Positions 21,260-33,845 of a DNA stretch of 64,000 nt are shown here, piece after piece (within the stretch, counting starts at the first letter, position 1; each line of letters starts with the position of its first letter). This DNA comes from Undaria pinnatifida (taxonomy: Eukaryota; Sar; Phaeophyceae; Laminariales; Alariaceae). The stretch lies in the NCBI GenBank assembly GCA_012845835.1, contig JABAKD010000023.1, positions 17,414,751-17,478,750 of the forward strand, written 5' to 3'. The notes beneath the pieces are model-generated. The model was not told the origin of the DNA and did no database searches. It was given only the letters and a program-made list of their open reading frames with translations. A program made the position numbers and the translations under genes.

Positions 21260-22150
21260 TGTAGGACGTCTAGAGGCAATCAGCAGAAGGGTCCACTACG
21301 TGGGTGTAGAATCAGCGGGCCTTATTTAGTCCAAACGTTGCCACTCTGTCCTGTAATATAGCAAACTATTCCAACCGCCTTCGTATTAATTATATAGCTT
21401 TGAGTATGTCAGTTTCTATCTGTCGAGACAGAGACCTACAGTTCCTTCAACTTTTGCTAGAATACCAACAAAAACACCACAAAAATAGCAATCCCCCGCG
21501 AGCCCTCCTCGTCTCTCATACCCAACACACGTGTACTTTGTCTCCTCGGCAGAGTGATGTCCATGTCCTCTTCGCCTTCTCACTTCTTTGCACTCTCCTA
21601 GGTCAATGATATATATTTTCCTGTTCACACTTGCTGATAATGTTGTTTACCCGCCTCTTCCTTCCTTCTCAACCTCCCTGCCTCATTTTCCTTTCCTGTG
21701 CTTTCTCCTGTACGTATCACAGCTTCCGCCTAGGTTCACATCCGAACTTGTAAGGGCTCTTGCACGACCCACCTTCCGAATCCCAATTGGAGGATGTGGT
21801 TGTCAACAAAATCACTTGTTTAGTTTATTTTGAGCTTAGAAGGTATACGCTTGTCCTTCCACAGGCTCACAGACTGTCCATCTCGTGCAGCCTAGTGTGC
21901 TCTGGTGCTCGAACGGCCAAAACGGAGCAGGTGTTGTACCACCGAACGTGAGTCCTTGGCAACAGCAATAAGCATTGACATATTAGATAACTAGTAATAC
22001 TATATTCGTACTCCTTCCGGTATTAAAGCGGAGAAAAAACAAAATAAACCACCTACCATACATATAATGGATAGAGCAGTATAGTGGAAGCTACAAGTAA
22101 TAGATTTATAAAATAGATATGATGTTAGATCTAGCTCAAAATTTCCCACC
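21260..22150. other. No gene seen
   Basis: CT-rich stretch at 21480-21760 with 60-80-codon frames on both strands. No family recognised. Confidence 0.45.
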
Positions 22151-22157
22151 GGAAGTA

Positions 22158-22545
22158 AAAAATACCAACACCAACCATTTTAGTTGAAAAACAACAAAAC
22201 ATACATGTATAACGCTTCCATTAAAAAACTCACCCACATAGTATATTACAAGTGCCAACAACGCAGCTTGCAAAGATGAGTATTGACCCGAAATTCGTCG
22301 AACTCACGGCTAACGCCCTTGAAGTATTTTCTAAAATACCACCACCAACCATCATAGTGGAGAAAAACAAAATATGTAGTATATATATATATCTGTTTTT
22401 TTTCAACAAAAGAATATGACCCCTCCCATTAAGAAGAAACTCGCCCACATAGTATATTACAAGTACCAACAACGCAGCTTGCAACGATGAGTATTGACCC
22501 GAAATTCGTCGAATTCACGGCTGACGTCCTTGACATATTTTTATA
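22158..22545 (+). repeat. About 200-bp tandem repeat, two units
   Basis: Units share AAAATACCAMCACCAACCAT, CTCRCCCACATAGTATATTA and ATGAGTATTGACCCGAAATT. The last stretch opens a small frame in both (MSIDPKFVE), but the differences between units all change the amino acid and the frames end differently. Confidence 0.8.
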
Positions 22546-22689
22546 AAACATTCGTACTGCTACTATTAATACTAGCACTACTATTATTACTTCTATTAAT
22601 ACTACCGCTACAGCAGTATAATCTACCAATTACTGCTACTTATAGGTCGCAAGCCAGGGGCATTTCAGTCTCCAGTGCGCAGGTCTAAC

Positions 22690-22800
22690 ATGCCGGCCAA
22701 TCAACGATCAGCGGGTGGGAGAAGGGTTTCCACACCGTGCGGGGCCCTATCGATCCGGGGGATCGCCGTTCTTGTCCGGGTATTGTTGGAATAGATGGTA
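22690..22800 (+). repeat. Partial unit of the 220-bp satellite
   Basis: CAATCAACGATCAGCGGGTG ... TTTCCACACCGTGCGGGGCC matches the core of the array at 23700-25165, about 900 bp away. Confidence 0.7.
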
Positions 22801-23690
22801 CACCTGCGTTGCTCTGCCCACAAAAACACAAAAAATTGGGGCTAAACCATCCCAAAATACAGATCTGGAACCACATCTACCACTGCAATATTTGCGCACG
22901 ATATCCCGCAGTTCTGCCATAACTCCGGCGTCAAGCTGATCTTCAAACTCACCGCCCTGCGATGGGGTATTAGGTGCTCTTACTACAATGAGGCAAAGCG
23001 GCAGCAGTTTTGGCGACCTGTAAGCCCCGACAGAGTGTCGCTTAAGTTTTAAAATGTGGTTCCAGGTCGCAGGATTTTTTATTTCTCATACTGTGGCCAA
23101 GTTATGCACTGTAGCGATAATCAGTGCCAGTACGTGTTTACGTGCGATTTTTCAAAAAAAAAAACTGTGATCTAGCGCTACCACAATACAACGCAGTTTT
23201 TTTATCCTGATTTTGTTGTTTTTTGAGGCGAGCGTCTCCAGCGATTGCGGCGTCGGTGACATGAACCAAAATCTCTCCACCCTGGGATACCTTTCCTTCC
23301 TGTACACACGAGCACACGGCGAATCTTGGGCGATTTCATTAACATCCACCTCGACAGTGACGGTGAAAAATGCGTAAACTGGCGGCGCGACTGCTGGGAG
23401 CATACGTAGCAACTGCGCAAACGATACACTACATGGCCGCGGCGCACCGGATTTCTCCAGTTGTAACGAGACAAAGGCGACACCATCTACAGATCAGACT
23501 ATATCATTACATAATGGGGTTCCTGCGGACGTGGTGTGTCATTTGAAGGCATCAGTGGGGAGCACGGCGCCGGTGAAAAGGCACAGAACGCTCAATGACC
23601 CAATGCGGCGTTGTTTCGACAAAACTCTGGTTTGAATATTATTTAACGTTCTGGGTTGTATCTCATTTTTCGTTTTGTGGGTAATTAATA
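22800..23690. other. No gene seen
   Basis: Unique-looking stretch between a lone satellite unit and the main array; short frames only. Confidence 0.5.
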
Positions 23691-23704
23691 TATCACAGGT
23701 GAGT

Positions 23705-25165
23705 AGATGTACGAAGGATTTTAATCCGGGGATGATAGTTTATCGTGCCCGGGTGCGGTGGAACCTCGACTTTGTCCAGAAGGGAAACTCTCGCAGAGCG
23801 CTGGCTGCATACGTCCAAGCCAATCAGCAATCAGCGGATGGCAGTGGAGTTTCCACATCATGTGGGGCGGCATCGACGCGGGGTATCACCGCTTTCATCC
23901 TTGGGTCGTTGGAGTTGACGATACATGGAGGGGTTTATGATTCGGGGATGGGATCTTATCGTCCCTGGGTTCGGCGGGATCTCGACGTTGTTGCCAAAAG
24001 CAAGTCTCGCAGCGCGTCGGCTTTATGAGCCCCAGCCAATCAGCCATCAACAGATGGGGGTGGGGGTTCCACATCGTGCGGGGTGATATTGACCGGGGCG
24101 ATCACTGTTTTTTCCCCGGGTTGTTGGAGTTGTAGATGTATGAAAGGTTTTCTCACCCGTGGATAAGACCTTACCCTTCCCGGCTGCACCGCATCTCAAC
24201 ATAGCCGTGAGGGGCAACACTTGCAGCGCGATGGCTCTATGAGCCCCAGTCAATCAGCAATCAGTGGAGCGGGGTGGGGCTCCCACACCGAGCGAGGAGG
24301 TATCGGCCGGAGGCATCACTTGCTTAATCCCCGAATTGCTGTTGGAGCGTTGCATCTGAATATGTATGGAAGGATTCATGATCCGGGGATGCGATCATAT
24401 CCTCCCCGGACGCAACAGGGCATCGACGTTGGCCCAAGGGCAACTGTCGCGGCGCGCTCGCTCCATGAGCTCCGGCCAATCAGCCATCAGCCAATGGGTG
24501 GGGATGGCGTTTCCACACCGCGTGCTGGGCGGTATCGACCCGAGGTATCACTTTTTTTGTCCCGGGTTGTTCAATTTGCAGATGTATGAAGTATTTCTAC
24601 CCGGGGATGGCACCCTATTCTCCCCGGGTGATGCGGGACCTCGACGTCGTCCGAACGGGCAACTCCCACCACGCGCTGGCTCTATATGCCCCATCCAATT
24701 AGCAATCAGTGGATAGGGTTGGGGGTTCCACACCGTGCGGGGCGGTATCGACCCGAGATATATCTTTTTTCGTCCCCGGGTTTTTGGAGATGTATATGTA
24801 TGGAAATATTTTTGACCAGGGGACGGGGCCGTATCCTCGCCGGATGCGGCGAACCTCGACGTTGTCCTGAGGGGTAACTCTCGCAGGGCAATAGCTCTAT
24901 GAGCCCTAGCCAATCAGCAAATCAGAGAATGTGGGTGGCCGTGGGGGGGAGGGGGGGGGGCTACCCATTTCGTGGGGGGAGGTATCAAACCGGAGAGTCA
25001 CTGTTTTCGTCCCCGGTTAGTTGGATTTCTAGATATATGGAAGAATTTCTGATCTGGGATGGGACCGCCTCCTCCCCGGAAGCGGCGGCACCTTGACGTC
25101 GTCCCGAAGGGCTCCATGAGCCCGAGCCAATCAGCGACTAGCCGATGGGTGTAGGGTTTCCACAT
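23705..25165 (+). repeat. 213-238-bp satellite array, about seven units
   Basis: Units start near 23707, 23920, 24136, 24361, 24581, 24795 and 25033 at a GATGTATGRAAGG-like mark. Each holds CCCGGGTTGTTGGA, a CCTCGACGTYGT part and AGCCAATCAGCAATCAG, so each has a CCAAT-type box. Divergence between units is moderate. Long minus-strand frames through it are repeat products. Confidence 0.88.
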
Positions 25166-25174
25166 TGCTGGGCG

Positions 25175-25470
25175 TTTGCTTTTGTCCTGTTTGTGTTCGA
25201 GCCTCAATGCGTGTTCTATTGTGTACAATTTTTTTTTTTCGGCTGCTTCCTTTTTTTTATTCTATGCTTAGCAGGTTCCGGCCCACAGTGAACATATTGT
25301 TATTAATGCATGTTACACTGGGTACTTACTGCCTGCTGTGTGTCCTACTGATGGTGCTGCCGCTGCTGTGCAAGCATGCTGTTTGTTGCCTTTGAATTTA
25401 CACGCACATAAGAGTTGCGCGGCATTGCTGCTGCTGTTGCCGTATCTGAGGATGCTTCCATTTTCATCGA
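25175..25470 (+). repeat. Long satellite S1, unit before family G
   Basis: S1 unit of 250-330 bp: TTTGTGTTCGAGCCTCRATG, a T-rich part, GTACCGGGTACCGGCCCAAAG, GCTGCCGCTGCTGCAGCATG, GAATTTACACGCACATAAGA, GGCGTTGCTGCTGCTGTTAC. Main arrays follow at 26290-27980 and 59215-62860. Confidence 0.8.
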
Positions 25471-25554
25471 ATTTTGCTAGTTCACGCTCGTCTCGCGCGT
25501 CTTGCCGCTCATCAATTTTCACGCAAGAAGAAAACCCTACGAGCACGACGAGTA

Positions 25555-25615
25555 TGTACGCGGTGAGAATTGAACCTACGACTTTGTCGTTACTAGGGGC
25601 GAGGTTCACCTACTA
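25555..25615 (-). pseudogene. tRNA-like fragment (possible SINE head)
   Basis: On the minus strand GTCGTAGGTTCAATTCTCACC has the layout of a tRNA T arm with its B box, preceded by CCTAGTAACGACAAAGTCG in anticodon-arm position. The acceptor stem cannot be closed and one T-stem pair is mismatched, so it is not a working tRNA gene. Confidence 0.35.
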
Positions 25616-25699
25616 TAAATAGTACTACCATCGCGGACGTCGACTAAACAAAAAAACTTCTTTCCGTAGAGAAAAAATACCCATATAGTAGGGTACTTC

Positions 25700-25965
25700 A
25701 TAAATGCAAGTACAAATATGTGGGCGCTTGCACCAGAGCGGCCGAAGACTCCGATTTAGACCAGGTTTTGATCCGTCTTCGGGATAACTCGTGCTGAAGT
25801 CCACCTCTCACTGCGCTGTTTCCTGCACGTGCCTCAGCTTGCTCGCCCCTCTCACCCCCGCCGGGGGGTGGTCTCGGCTGTGCTCGCATCGTGTCGTGGT
25901 GCAAAATCGCGATTTTACAAAAATCCATTCCGAAATGTCAAGTTTACGTGCCGGGGCACTAACGA
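25700..25965 (+). repeat. Interspersed repeat family G, copy 1
   Basis: About 265 bp also found at 60108-60380 and 62870-63135: GAGCGGCCGAAGRCTCCGAT, GACCAGGTTTTG, GCTGARGTCCACCTCTC, TCCGAAATGTCAAG. Each copy follows S1 satellite units, so it may be a higher-order part of S1. Confidence 0.8.
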
Positions 25966-26285
25966 GGACAGCCGACAGGGACAGCTCACGCTATCGCTAT
26001 AATGGGAACCGAAGGACACGCCAGCTAGCGCTGGCTTGCGAAGGCAATTGAGTGAAATCGACACACGACGTGTATGAAAATACGTGGAAGTGTGGTGAGC
26101 TTAGCTTTATTTTTCCCCATCCGTCGGAGGATTAAAAACAAAAAAAGTATAAAAACACTAAATTCCACTTTGAACACAAACCACTGACAGCAGTGGTAGG
26201 AGTTAGGCAGTTAGGCGCGCACTGTTTGTATTTACCAGTCGAGAGTTCAAGGACTACCGTGAAAAGTTAATTGTTATTTAAAAAA
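25965..26285. other. No gene seen
   Basis: Ends with GTTTGTATTTACCAGTCGAG (26225), a mark that also precedes S1 units at 59220, 60435 and 60680. Confidence 0.5.
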
Positions 26286-26289
26286 AAAA

Positions 26290-27980
26290 AAAAAATCTCC
26301 TGTTTGTGTTTGAGCCTCAAATGTGCGTGCTGTTATGTACTCTTTTTTTACTTATGGGTTGCTTCCCTTTTGTTATTATATACTTACCGGGCACCGGCCC
26401 AAAGCGAACATTATTATTTATGCATAATAGACTGGGTACTGATTGCTGCTTGTCGTACTAATGGTGCCGCCGCTGATGTGAAGCATGCTGTTTGTTGTCG
26501 TTGAATTTACACGGACATAAGAGTTGTGCGGCGTTGCTGCTGCTGTTAGTTACTGTATCTGTGTATGCTGCACTTCTATGGCCTGCCGTTTGTCGTCGGA
26601 CTGCTGCTGCTTGTTCTTTTTTCTCGGGGTGTGTGTTTTTTTTATTCCCGTCTATGTTCGAGATCGGATGTGTATTCATTCTGATATTTTATTTTTTGTT
26701 TACTTTTGGGTTTTGCTTGCCTTTTTTTGTTGTATCCGTACCGGATACCGGCCTAAGGTGAACCAATTATTAGTTATGCGTATTACGCTGAGTACTGCTT
26801 GCTGTTTGTCGTGCTGCTGGTGCTGCCGCCACTGCAGCATGCTATTGTTGAATTTACACTCACATAAGAGGGTCATCGTACGGTAGGGGTTGCCCTTTTT
26901 CATGGTTCAACGTTTCTAACCAGTTAAGCCCCTCAACTGTGGAAGTTAGCTTGAAAAATGTTCAAGCATATTTTGTTTTAGGGTTCGGGCATAGAAGTGT
27001 TGGTCAGGTCGCACGAACGAATGGTCTTCCAAATATGGTTTTCCGGTGACATACTGTGCTTCCTCATGCTAGGACCTCATAAACTTCTGCTGAACCTCTA
27101 CCGTGGTATGACCCAAGAATTTTGCGGCGTTGAAGCTGCTGTTACTGTATCCATGTATACTGTACTCCTACGGCTTGTCGTTGGTCGTTAGACTGCCGCC
27201 GCTGCTGCTTGCTCTGTGTGTGTGTTTTTTTTTCTCTGGCTTATGTCCGAGCCTCGATGTGTATCCGGTATTTTATTACTCTTCTTCGTTTATTTTTGTT
27301 TTGCTTCCCATTTTTTGTTGTATACGTACCGGGTACCGACCCAAGGTGGGCATATTATTTGTGAATATTACACTGGATATAGCTTGCTGTTTATCGTACT
27401 GATGATGCTGCTGCTGCTGAAGCATGCTGTTTGTTGTTGAATTCACAAGCACATAAGAAGAGTTGTACGGCGTTGCTGCTGTTGTTACTGTATCTTGTAT
27501 GTAAGCTGTACTTATACGGCTTGCTGTTTGTCGTTGGACTGTCGCTGCTGCTGCTTGGTCTTATTTATTATTTTTAGTGCGTGTATGCGCGTTTGTTTTC
27601 TCCCGTTTGTATTCGAGTCACGATGTGTATCCAATATTATGTTACTCTTTTCTTTTCTTTTTAGTTGCTTCCTGTTTTTAAGTATAGTCCACTTGCAGTG
27701 CGTAGTTTGGGTTCGAGTCTCGGGGTGTTCATTGTCGGATTCTCTTTTACTGATTGTTTTATTTCCCCCTCATTTTTTTTTCATCTTAGTGCACCGGCTG
27801 AAGGCAGAGTTACAATATTATCGTATTATGCTGGAAATGCTGCCTGATGGTGTCCAACTGTCACAGCTGCCGCTCCTGCTGTTGTTGAAATTTCACGTGC
27901 ATAAAATGAGAGTTGTGCGGGGGCTGCTGCTGTTATTCGTCATCGTGTGCCGGATGGCGCAACGAATTAGTTCTTGTGGT
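26290..27980 (+). repeat. Long satellite S1, block 1
   Basis: About five to six units of the S1 pattern; GAATTTACAC plus CATAAGAG recurs at about 26506, 26850, 27437 and 27890. Spacing is uneven because of indels and a foreign piece near 26890-27110. Polymer tracts of T and CTG shift the frames, so the many Cys/Leu/Val-rich frames are not proteins. Confidence 0.82.
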
Positions 27981-28044
27981 TTAACGCACCTGATTCCAGT
28001 GCCTTTTCTCTTTACTCAAACACGATGTGTTTTCAATGTACCCC

Positions 28045-28195
28045 TTGGCAGCGCTGTCATATGCACAGCCTCGATTTATCTATAATCCTATAGTCATAAT
28101 ACATGTCATGCATTCTCGACGGTTATGGTCATGCGCGGAGTTAAGGCGGGCGGCAGCCCGCCGCGGCGAAGCCCCCCTGGTGTATTACAATATAC
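28045..28195 (+). repeat. Interspersed repeat family D, copy 1
   Basis: Matches 62040-62185: TGCACAGCCTCGATTT, GCATGCGCGGAG, GGCAGCCCGCCGCGGC. Both follow S1 units. Confidence 0.8.
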
Positions 28196-28202
28196 GTTCC
28201 AG

Positions 28203-28485
28203 CCGTGAGATCGAAGATTTCGTCAAAACACCTCTTTGCAAGCTGTGTGTGATATTGCGATGGCGCGTATTACTGTGTGTGTCTGTGTCCTCAATAAAGA
28301 ATATAGGTCGGCTACTCCCCTTGGAATTACCTCCTACCAAAGTCGACAGGGTGATGTTCACCACACTATTCACCGACTATAAAACCCGTTTTTGAGGGGG
28401 ACGAAATGTGACGGCTGTGGAAGGAATGCATCAGGTTATCACGTATGTCCTGTAAGTCGTATGACCAGTGATGGGAGGGCGGTGT
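28203..28485 (+). repeat. Interspersed repeat family E, copy 2
   Basis: Partner of 6054-6330. Ends in the G-rich junction at 28490-28543, beyond which LINE copy 2 begins. Confidence 0.75.
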
Positions 28486-29391
28486 TTTCAGGGCGGGGGG
28501 GGGAAGGGGGGGGCGGGAGGGCGGGGGGGCGAAACGGGGGGGGCATTTGTTGCTTGCCTTAGCCCTTTCACCAATGACCACGCATCTCGTTCGAGACGGA
28601 GCGCCGTTCCTACTCCTAGTAGAGACACTTCCAACATTTGGGCGCTCATTACGTTTCTTCCATACACTACATAGAAACTGTTTGCTTATCCTATCCCCGT
28701 CCTCTTTCGCCGTCTGCGGCCACGATCTACCTCCTACGACAGCCGATCGTTTTCTCGCTACTCCCTAGTTTATCAAACTCTCCCATGTCACTTACGTCTA
28801 ATTTCCTCGTCCCCTCCTCTAACGCATTCCGTTCCTCCTTGTATATTTCACATTCTCCTACTATGTGAGTCCTTTTTCTATTGCTGTGCCAATCGGGCAC
28901 ATATCTGTAGCCACATCGTCCTCCCGACTACTGGTATATCTCTTCTTTGTGGTAGATCCAGGTTCCCTACATGAAATCGAAGTTCGAGATTTTTCGTGTA
29001 GTCCATTGGGCCGTGCAGATACGTTTTCATTTTAATGTCTTCCCCCAACCCCCGTATATATAAGTGCTTCTCCTCTTTCACCTCATGTCTTAGCGCTTGC
29101 CTGTCCCTTTTTTATATTATTTCTTTTACTTCTGTCTTGTGCCCGTCAAGCTTCTCTATAGGCAGTACTTCTGCTTGGTCCCCCCCTAACCCCTTCCATA
29201 TTTTCTCGACTACGTTCTCCCATCTTATTCCAGCTCGCCCTTTTGGTATTTTCTCCTACACAGCCCTGTCAACTCTGGCTGGCATTCTCTGTTCTGGCAT
29301 ATTATTTACTTTACATTGCCATTTAAACTTTCTCACGTCTCTATTTGTTTTAAGTGGGTACATTCCTAGTTCTGCTCTTAATACCGTAGTT

Positions 29392-31985
29392 GTTTTAGTA
29401 ACGCAAGCGAATGAGTATCATTCGCGTTGCTTGTCTCCAGGCCCGATTTAGGCCCGCCTATTTTTTAACGCGGATCTCGGCGTGGGTTCGTGTGCTTGGG
29501 TGCAGACAAGGGTAAACCGACGCTCTCCCGCCGCGCGGGCGCGTGCTCGTCGAGGCACGAGCGAAAGCGTTTGGGTGTGGGTGAGACAGTACCTGGTGTC
29601 TTTTCTTGCGGGATAACTAGACGTGTCCGAGAAAATAAGGACCGTTTTGACTTCAACATAAGGACAGATCTCGGCATTACACCTCCGGACAGAGCGGATG
29701 TCAACAGGATGAGGCTGGGAGGTGGACGCCAGAGGCAGCTGAGTGTCGGAACGAGCGCCACAGGGCACGGCTTGCATCTCTCCGCGCGGGCGACGGGGCT
29801 CAAAGGGACATGGAGCGGGGAAAGCTTGGAAGATGACGCCGAGCGCGGCGTGGGTGGCGAGGGTGGCATGCGTAGCGAGGGTAGCACGCACTACCCAGTC
29901 TCTATACAGGAAGAAACATTTACGAACAGAGGTTTACACCATGGGCACGGTCCAAAGATATATAACATTCTTATTGGCGATGGACAAACTTTTTCGGGTA
30001 TAGACGGTGCCTTTGTGGCCGAAATCGGTTACCATTCTATTTCAGTGTTCGCCACGCACCCAGGACGCTATCTGCTTGGCTGGGTGGATCGGTTCGAGCT
30101 CTGTTACTATTATTGTACACACATACACAAATTGTGGGTTCATGGGGAGGGTGCTGGTGGACTTGGTTTATGTTGTATGCTGTGCTGTACTAGGTGCCAT
30201 GTCCTGCTGTAGTACAGGGTGGCACCGTCTTATTATGCTCGCCCGCCGTTGATGGATCGCTCGCTCGCTCGCCCACCCGCCGTCGCTCGCCCCCCCGTCG
30301 GCGCTCGCTCGCCCACCGCCGCCACCGTCGGGAGGCCTTTGGCCGCCCTCATCACTCGCCCGCCGTCGCTCGCTCGCTCGCCGTCGTTCGATCGCCCGCC
30401 GCCGCTGTTGTCATGATTATTACCGCGTGCCGATATGATACTTCTACAACACCAGAGGTGTTTACACATGCATGCTACAGTACATCGATCGTAAATCGCA
30501 ATGCATGCACCCCCAGCTAAGCTCAAGCCCAGCAAAAATATATAGCTGCCTTCGTGCTGCGCTGCGGTGAGGTGCCGTGTCGTGCTGCGCTTTCGTTCGA
30601 ACATACAGCAGCACCAGGTATGATGCGAAGTATCAGGTACCAGGTACCGTTATGTACGTACGTACGTGTTGTGTATACTCGTTTTTTGTTTTCTTCATTC
30701 AGTTGATTGTCATCTCTTGGTTCCCGTGTATGTTTCACCCCCCGTAAAATACACCCAAACTGCCGATCAGAACGTGACATCGCCAACAAGCACACAGCAC
30801 ATTGTATAGCACAGGGCAACTAGCTCTGCACAAGCAGCTGCCCTTGGCATTATCAATTCGCTAGACCCAACAATCCATGGGCCTCTTCTTTCTGTCTCCT
30901 TTACATCTGTTTCAGTTGCATTCTTCCTTGCGCGAGAGCGGAGCCCTTGCACATTGACTGCAAAAAAAGGGCTACACATACATGCTGTTGGAGGTTTCTT
31001 GTATCGCGTTTTGTGCTGCACCGCTAGCGCTACACGAAGCTATGCGACGCGAGCTACAGCAGGGGACCCGACGCCTTCTTGGTTGCCGCCCGCAGTGCCT
31101 GCTGCTTGTGTCGTCGGTGTGCGCACCCATACCACGGTGATACCAGTGTACCAGTTACGACGTACCCGGTACAGCACACGGCACAGAACACAACCAATAG
31201 TCTGTCTGATAGCTACCTGACAATTGGCTGTTAATCCCTGACTTGGAATACCTCGCACGGCGAGCTCATCAATTCAAATAAGACCCCCTGCCGAAGGTAT
31301 CTCAGAGCACTCAGCTGCAGCACCAGGGCCTGCGGCTGTTGTTACGCCAAGGAGCTCACCAGCGCGTTGCGGCTGTTGTTACGTTCATGCGTCTTATTCG
31401 AGCTACCACAGCAGTGATTGGTCGAATATAATTTTTTGAGGGGTTGTTTTGAAACTGCCCCTTTGGGAAAAACTGAAATAATTTCTGGAACTCCCGCTTC
31501 AAGCAGTTTTTAGCACCGCTTCTGGTCGAGCTGTCTACAGGGGTGGAAAGGGCTGGCGAACCGCTGATAATATCCATATGTGCTCACACTGTCCAGTTGG
31601 GCACGGAAAGGCCGACCCTCAAAGCCTACCCATGTCAATTTTTGTTCGCGCCATGTCGAGATATCGTTGATGCTGCAAACGCAATGGACGGATCAGTGGT
31701 GCATGTGGTGCAGCACCTGGGTGGGGGCGTGTCGGTGAGCTCTCGACACAGATTTCGTCTCACACCCCCCACCTCTGATGCTGAAAGTCGGCCGAGGCCG
31801 ACGACATGCGCTAGGCTGTCGAGGCATGCAAAATTTGTCGCAATGCTGCTGCTGTCGCCGGAGAACGGGTTTTTGGGGTCAATCGATCAAGGGGTACTCC
31901 TGGTTATATTTTTTGTGCTTCATTAAAAGCGGACTTCACCAAATCATTTCCGTTTGGGAGACTCCAAGCTGAAGCCTGGAGAATT
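29392..31985 (+). mobile_element. Helitron-like non-autonomous element, copy B (inside LINE copy 2)
   Basis: Comparing LINE copies 1 and 2 shows exactly what was inserted: copy 1 reads GCTGTATTACTCG where copy 2 reads CCGTAGTT, then 2594 bp, then ACTCG. There is no target duplication, and the junction fits insertion at TT. The left end has GCGAATGA-gta-TCATTCGC, a perfect 8-bp stem; the right end has CTCCAAGC-tgaa-GCCTGGAG (one mismatch). CCAGGC blocks near both ends are partly inverted copies. No protein is supported, including the 240-codon frame at 29490-30212. Confidence 0.55.
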
Positions 31986-32181
31986 ACTCGTCTTACTTGA
32001 GCATCCTACTATGTTTTAAGCTGTTGTCATCTGCAGTTTCCAGTTGTTTAACGAAATTCGCGATCCCTTCCCATGCATCTCCTGCCTACTCTAACTTTGG
32101 TACAATCACTTTTATCAGAATACACATTTTAGTACTAGTGTCAAGTTGCGGGTCTGTTAGGATCGAATCCATCTTGCCTAC

Positions 32182-32721
32182 TTACGCTTTACCCTTTCTT
32201 ATTACTTTCGCTATGTGTGCATCCCAAGAGCAGTCCTTTGAGATCTCTACGCCAAGGTACATATATTGGTCTACGATCGGAAATTCATCTTCTCCCCACT
32301 GCCATTTGAAATAAACCCGATTCGACTTCTCTTCGTTACATACAACTACTGCGTAGTTTTTCACGTTCGCTGTCACTCTCCACTTCCTAGTGTACTCTAG
32401 TGTTATCTCAACCTGATTCTGCAATCCTTCGGGTGTTTCTGGTATCCCCACGAATTTATCCGCGAACGGCAATCCCGACACCGTATCTTTCCCCAACGTG
32501 ACTCCTTGCTTTGCTGCTTCAAGTGCTACTATCATGTCATCAATATGTACCTTAAATAGATAGGGTGATAGTGTATATCGCTGTGCAACTCCTTGTAAAG
32601 TATCAACATATTCGGATTTTTCCCCGTCCAGCATCACAGCACTCCTCGCACATTCCGTCACTTTTTTCATCTTGCTCCACATCTCTCCTCTGATCCCAAT
32701 CTCCCACATGTTTTTCCACAA
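32182..32721 (-). pseudogene. LINE reverse transcriptase fragment, copy 2
   Basis: A 179-codon frame with the catalytic half of RT: GVAQRYTLSPYLFKVHIDDM (residues 44-63), GLPFADKFVGI (83-93) and KWRVTANVKNYAVVVCNE (113-130), then QYMYLGVEISKDCSWDAHI (152-170). The active-site FADD is FADK (residues 86-89), losing one of the two metal-binding Asp residues. Copy 1 has FADA at the same site. Confidence 0.9.
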
Positions 32722-33845
32722 CCCATTCCTCCATACTGTGTCATAGGCCTTCTGTACATCTTGGGAGAAACAGTACGTCGTTAGCCCGGCGTCTTTCCTA
32801 CCTTAAATAGTATAACCTAATGTGTACACATGATCTACGCAACTACGGTTTGACCCAAATCCTGCTTGCCCTTCGAATATGTTTCGTTCTTCTCCAACAT
32901 TGTTCCCATTCTATCATTCAAAACCTTACAGAATGTTTTGGTGACATTGTTCCCATTCTATCATTCAAAACCTTACAGAATGTTTTGCCTGCGGTGCTTA
33001 GTAGCGTTATCCCTCCGTTGCTCCCCGGGCCAGCCTTATCTCCTTTCTCGACAAAAGTTTACCACTACTCCTTCTCTCCACCTCTTACGCGCATACTCGT
33101 TCTTCCATATCTAATTATACAACATAACCATCACGGTAAGCAAACCTTCTCCCCCGTACTTCATAAAATAATTCACTATTTCATCTGCCCTTGCTTCCTG
33201 TCCATTATTCAGTTTAGCTACACACTTCTTTACTTCTTCTCTTGTGAACTCTTTCTGTAACCCGTCTGAACCACGGTCCTCCCTTTCTGATGCACCTACG
33301 TTCGCCTCTGCCCACGCGTTGATTTCCTTGTCGAATTCTGCGTCGAACGTTTCGTTGGCTGTGGACGTTCAAAGCTTACGGTAATGTTCTACGAGTACTT
33401 GGCTCTTTCCCTTCGAGCTACAGCCATTTTACCGTTCTGTGCTCTTAGTGCAGCTATTCCCGAGTCTGCCTCGCCTGCTTGTTGACCCAGTATTCCTTTT
33501 ATTCCTACCTACATCTGTTTCATCCCACCATCTACGTCTTCGTTTGTTTTAAGAATGGCGTCTTTCCACAACCCCTTCTTCTCTACCACCTCTTTTACGT
33601 TCTTTCTAGCTGTAGCATACTCCTCCTATCCTGCCGTAGTTGTATTCGATGTATATCTTGCGCACGCCTCTCTACTTACTCTTATGGCCTCTTTTACTTC
33701 CTCATCCCACCATTTTACTGCTCTGTTGCATATTGTCAACGTCTTCCCTATTACTTTACTTGCTCTGTTCTGACCAATTGCTCCCATCCTTCTATAATGC
33801 TGTCTCCTGCACTATATCGTTCCGTATCGTTCTCTGTTGTACCTA

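Noticed and set aside
22276..22546. Repeated small peptide beginning MSIDPKFVE as a gene family
   Set aside because: Only two units; all differences in the frame change amino acids, and the frames end differently, as expected for non-coding repeats.
23705..25165. CRISPR-like array
   Set aside because: Units are 213-238 bp with no short repeat-spacer pattern; it is a satellite in eukaryotic DNA.
25555..25615. Functional tRNA gene
   Set aside because: The T-arm layout is there, but the acceptor stem does not close and the anticodon arm is poor; listed as a tRNA-like fragment only.
29490..30212. 240-codon frame in the Helitron-like copy B as a transposon protein
   Set aside because: The frame is not kept in copy A (473-3481), and no Rep, helicase or other motif is seen.
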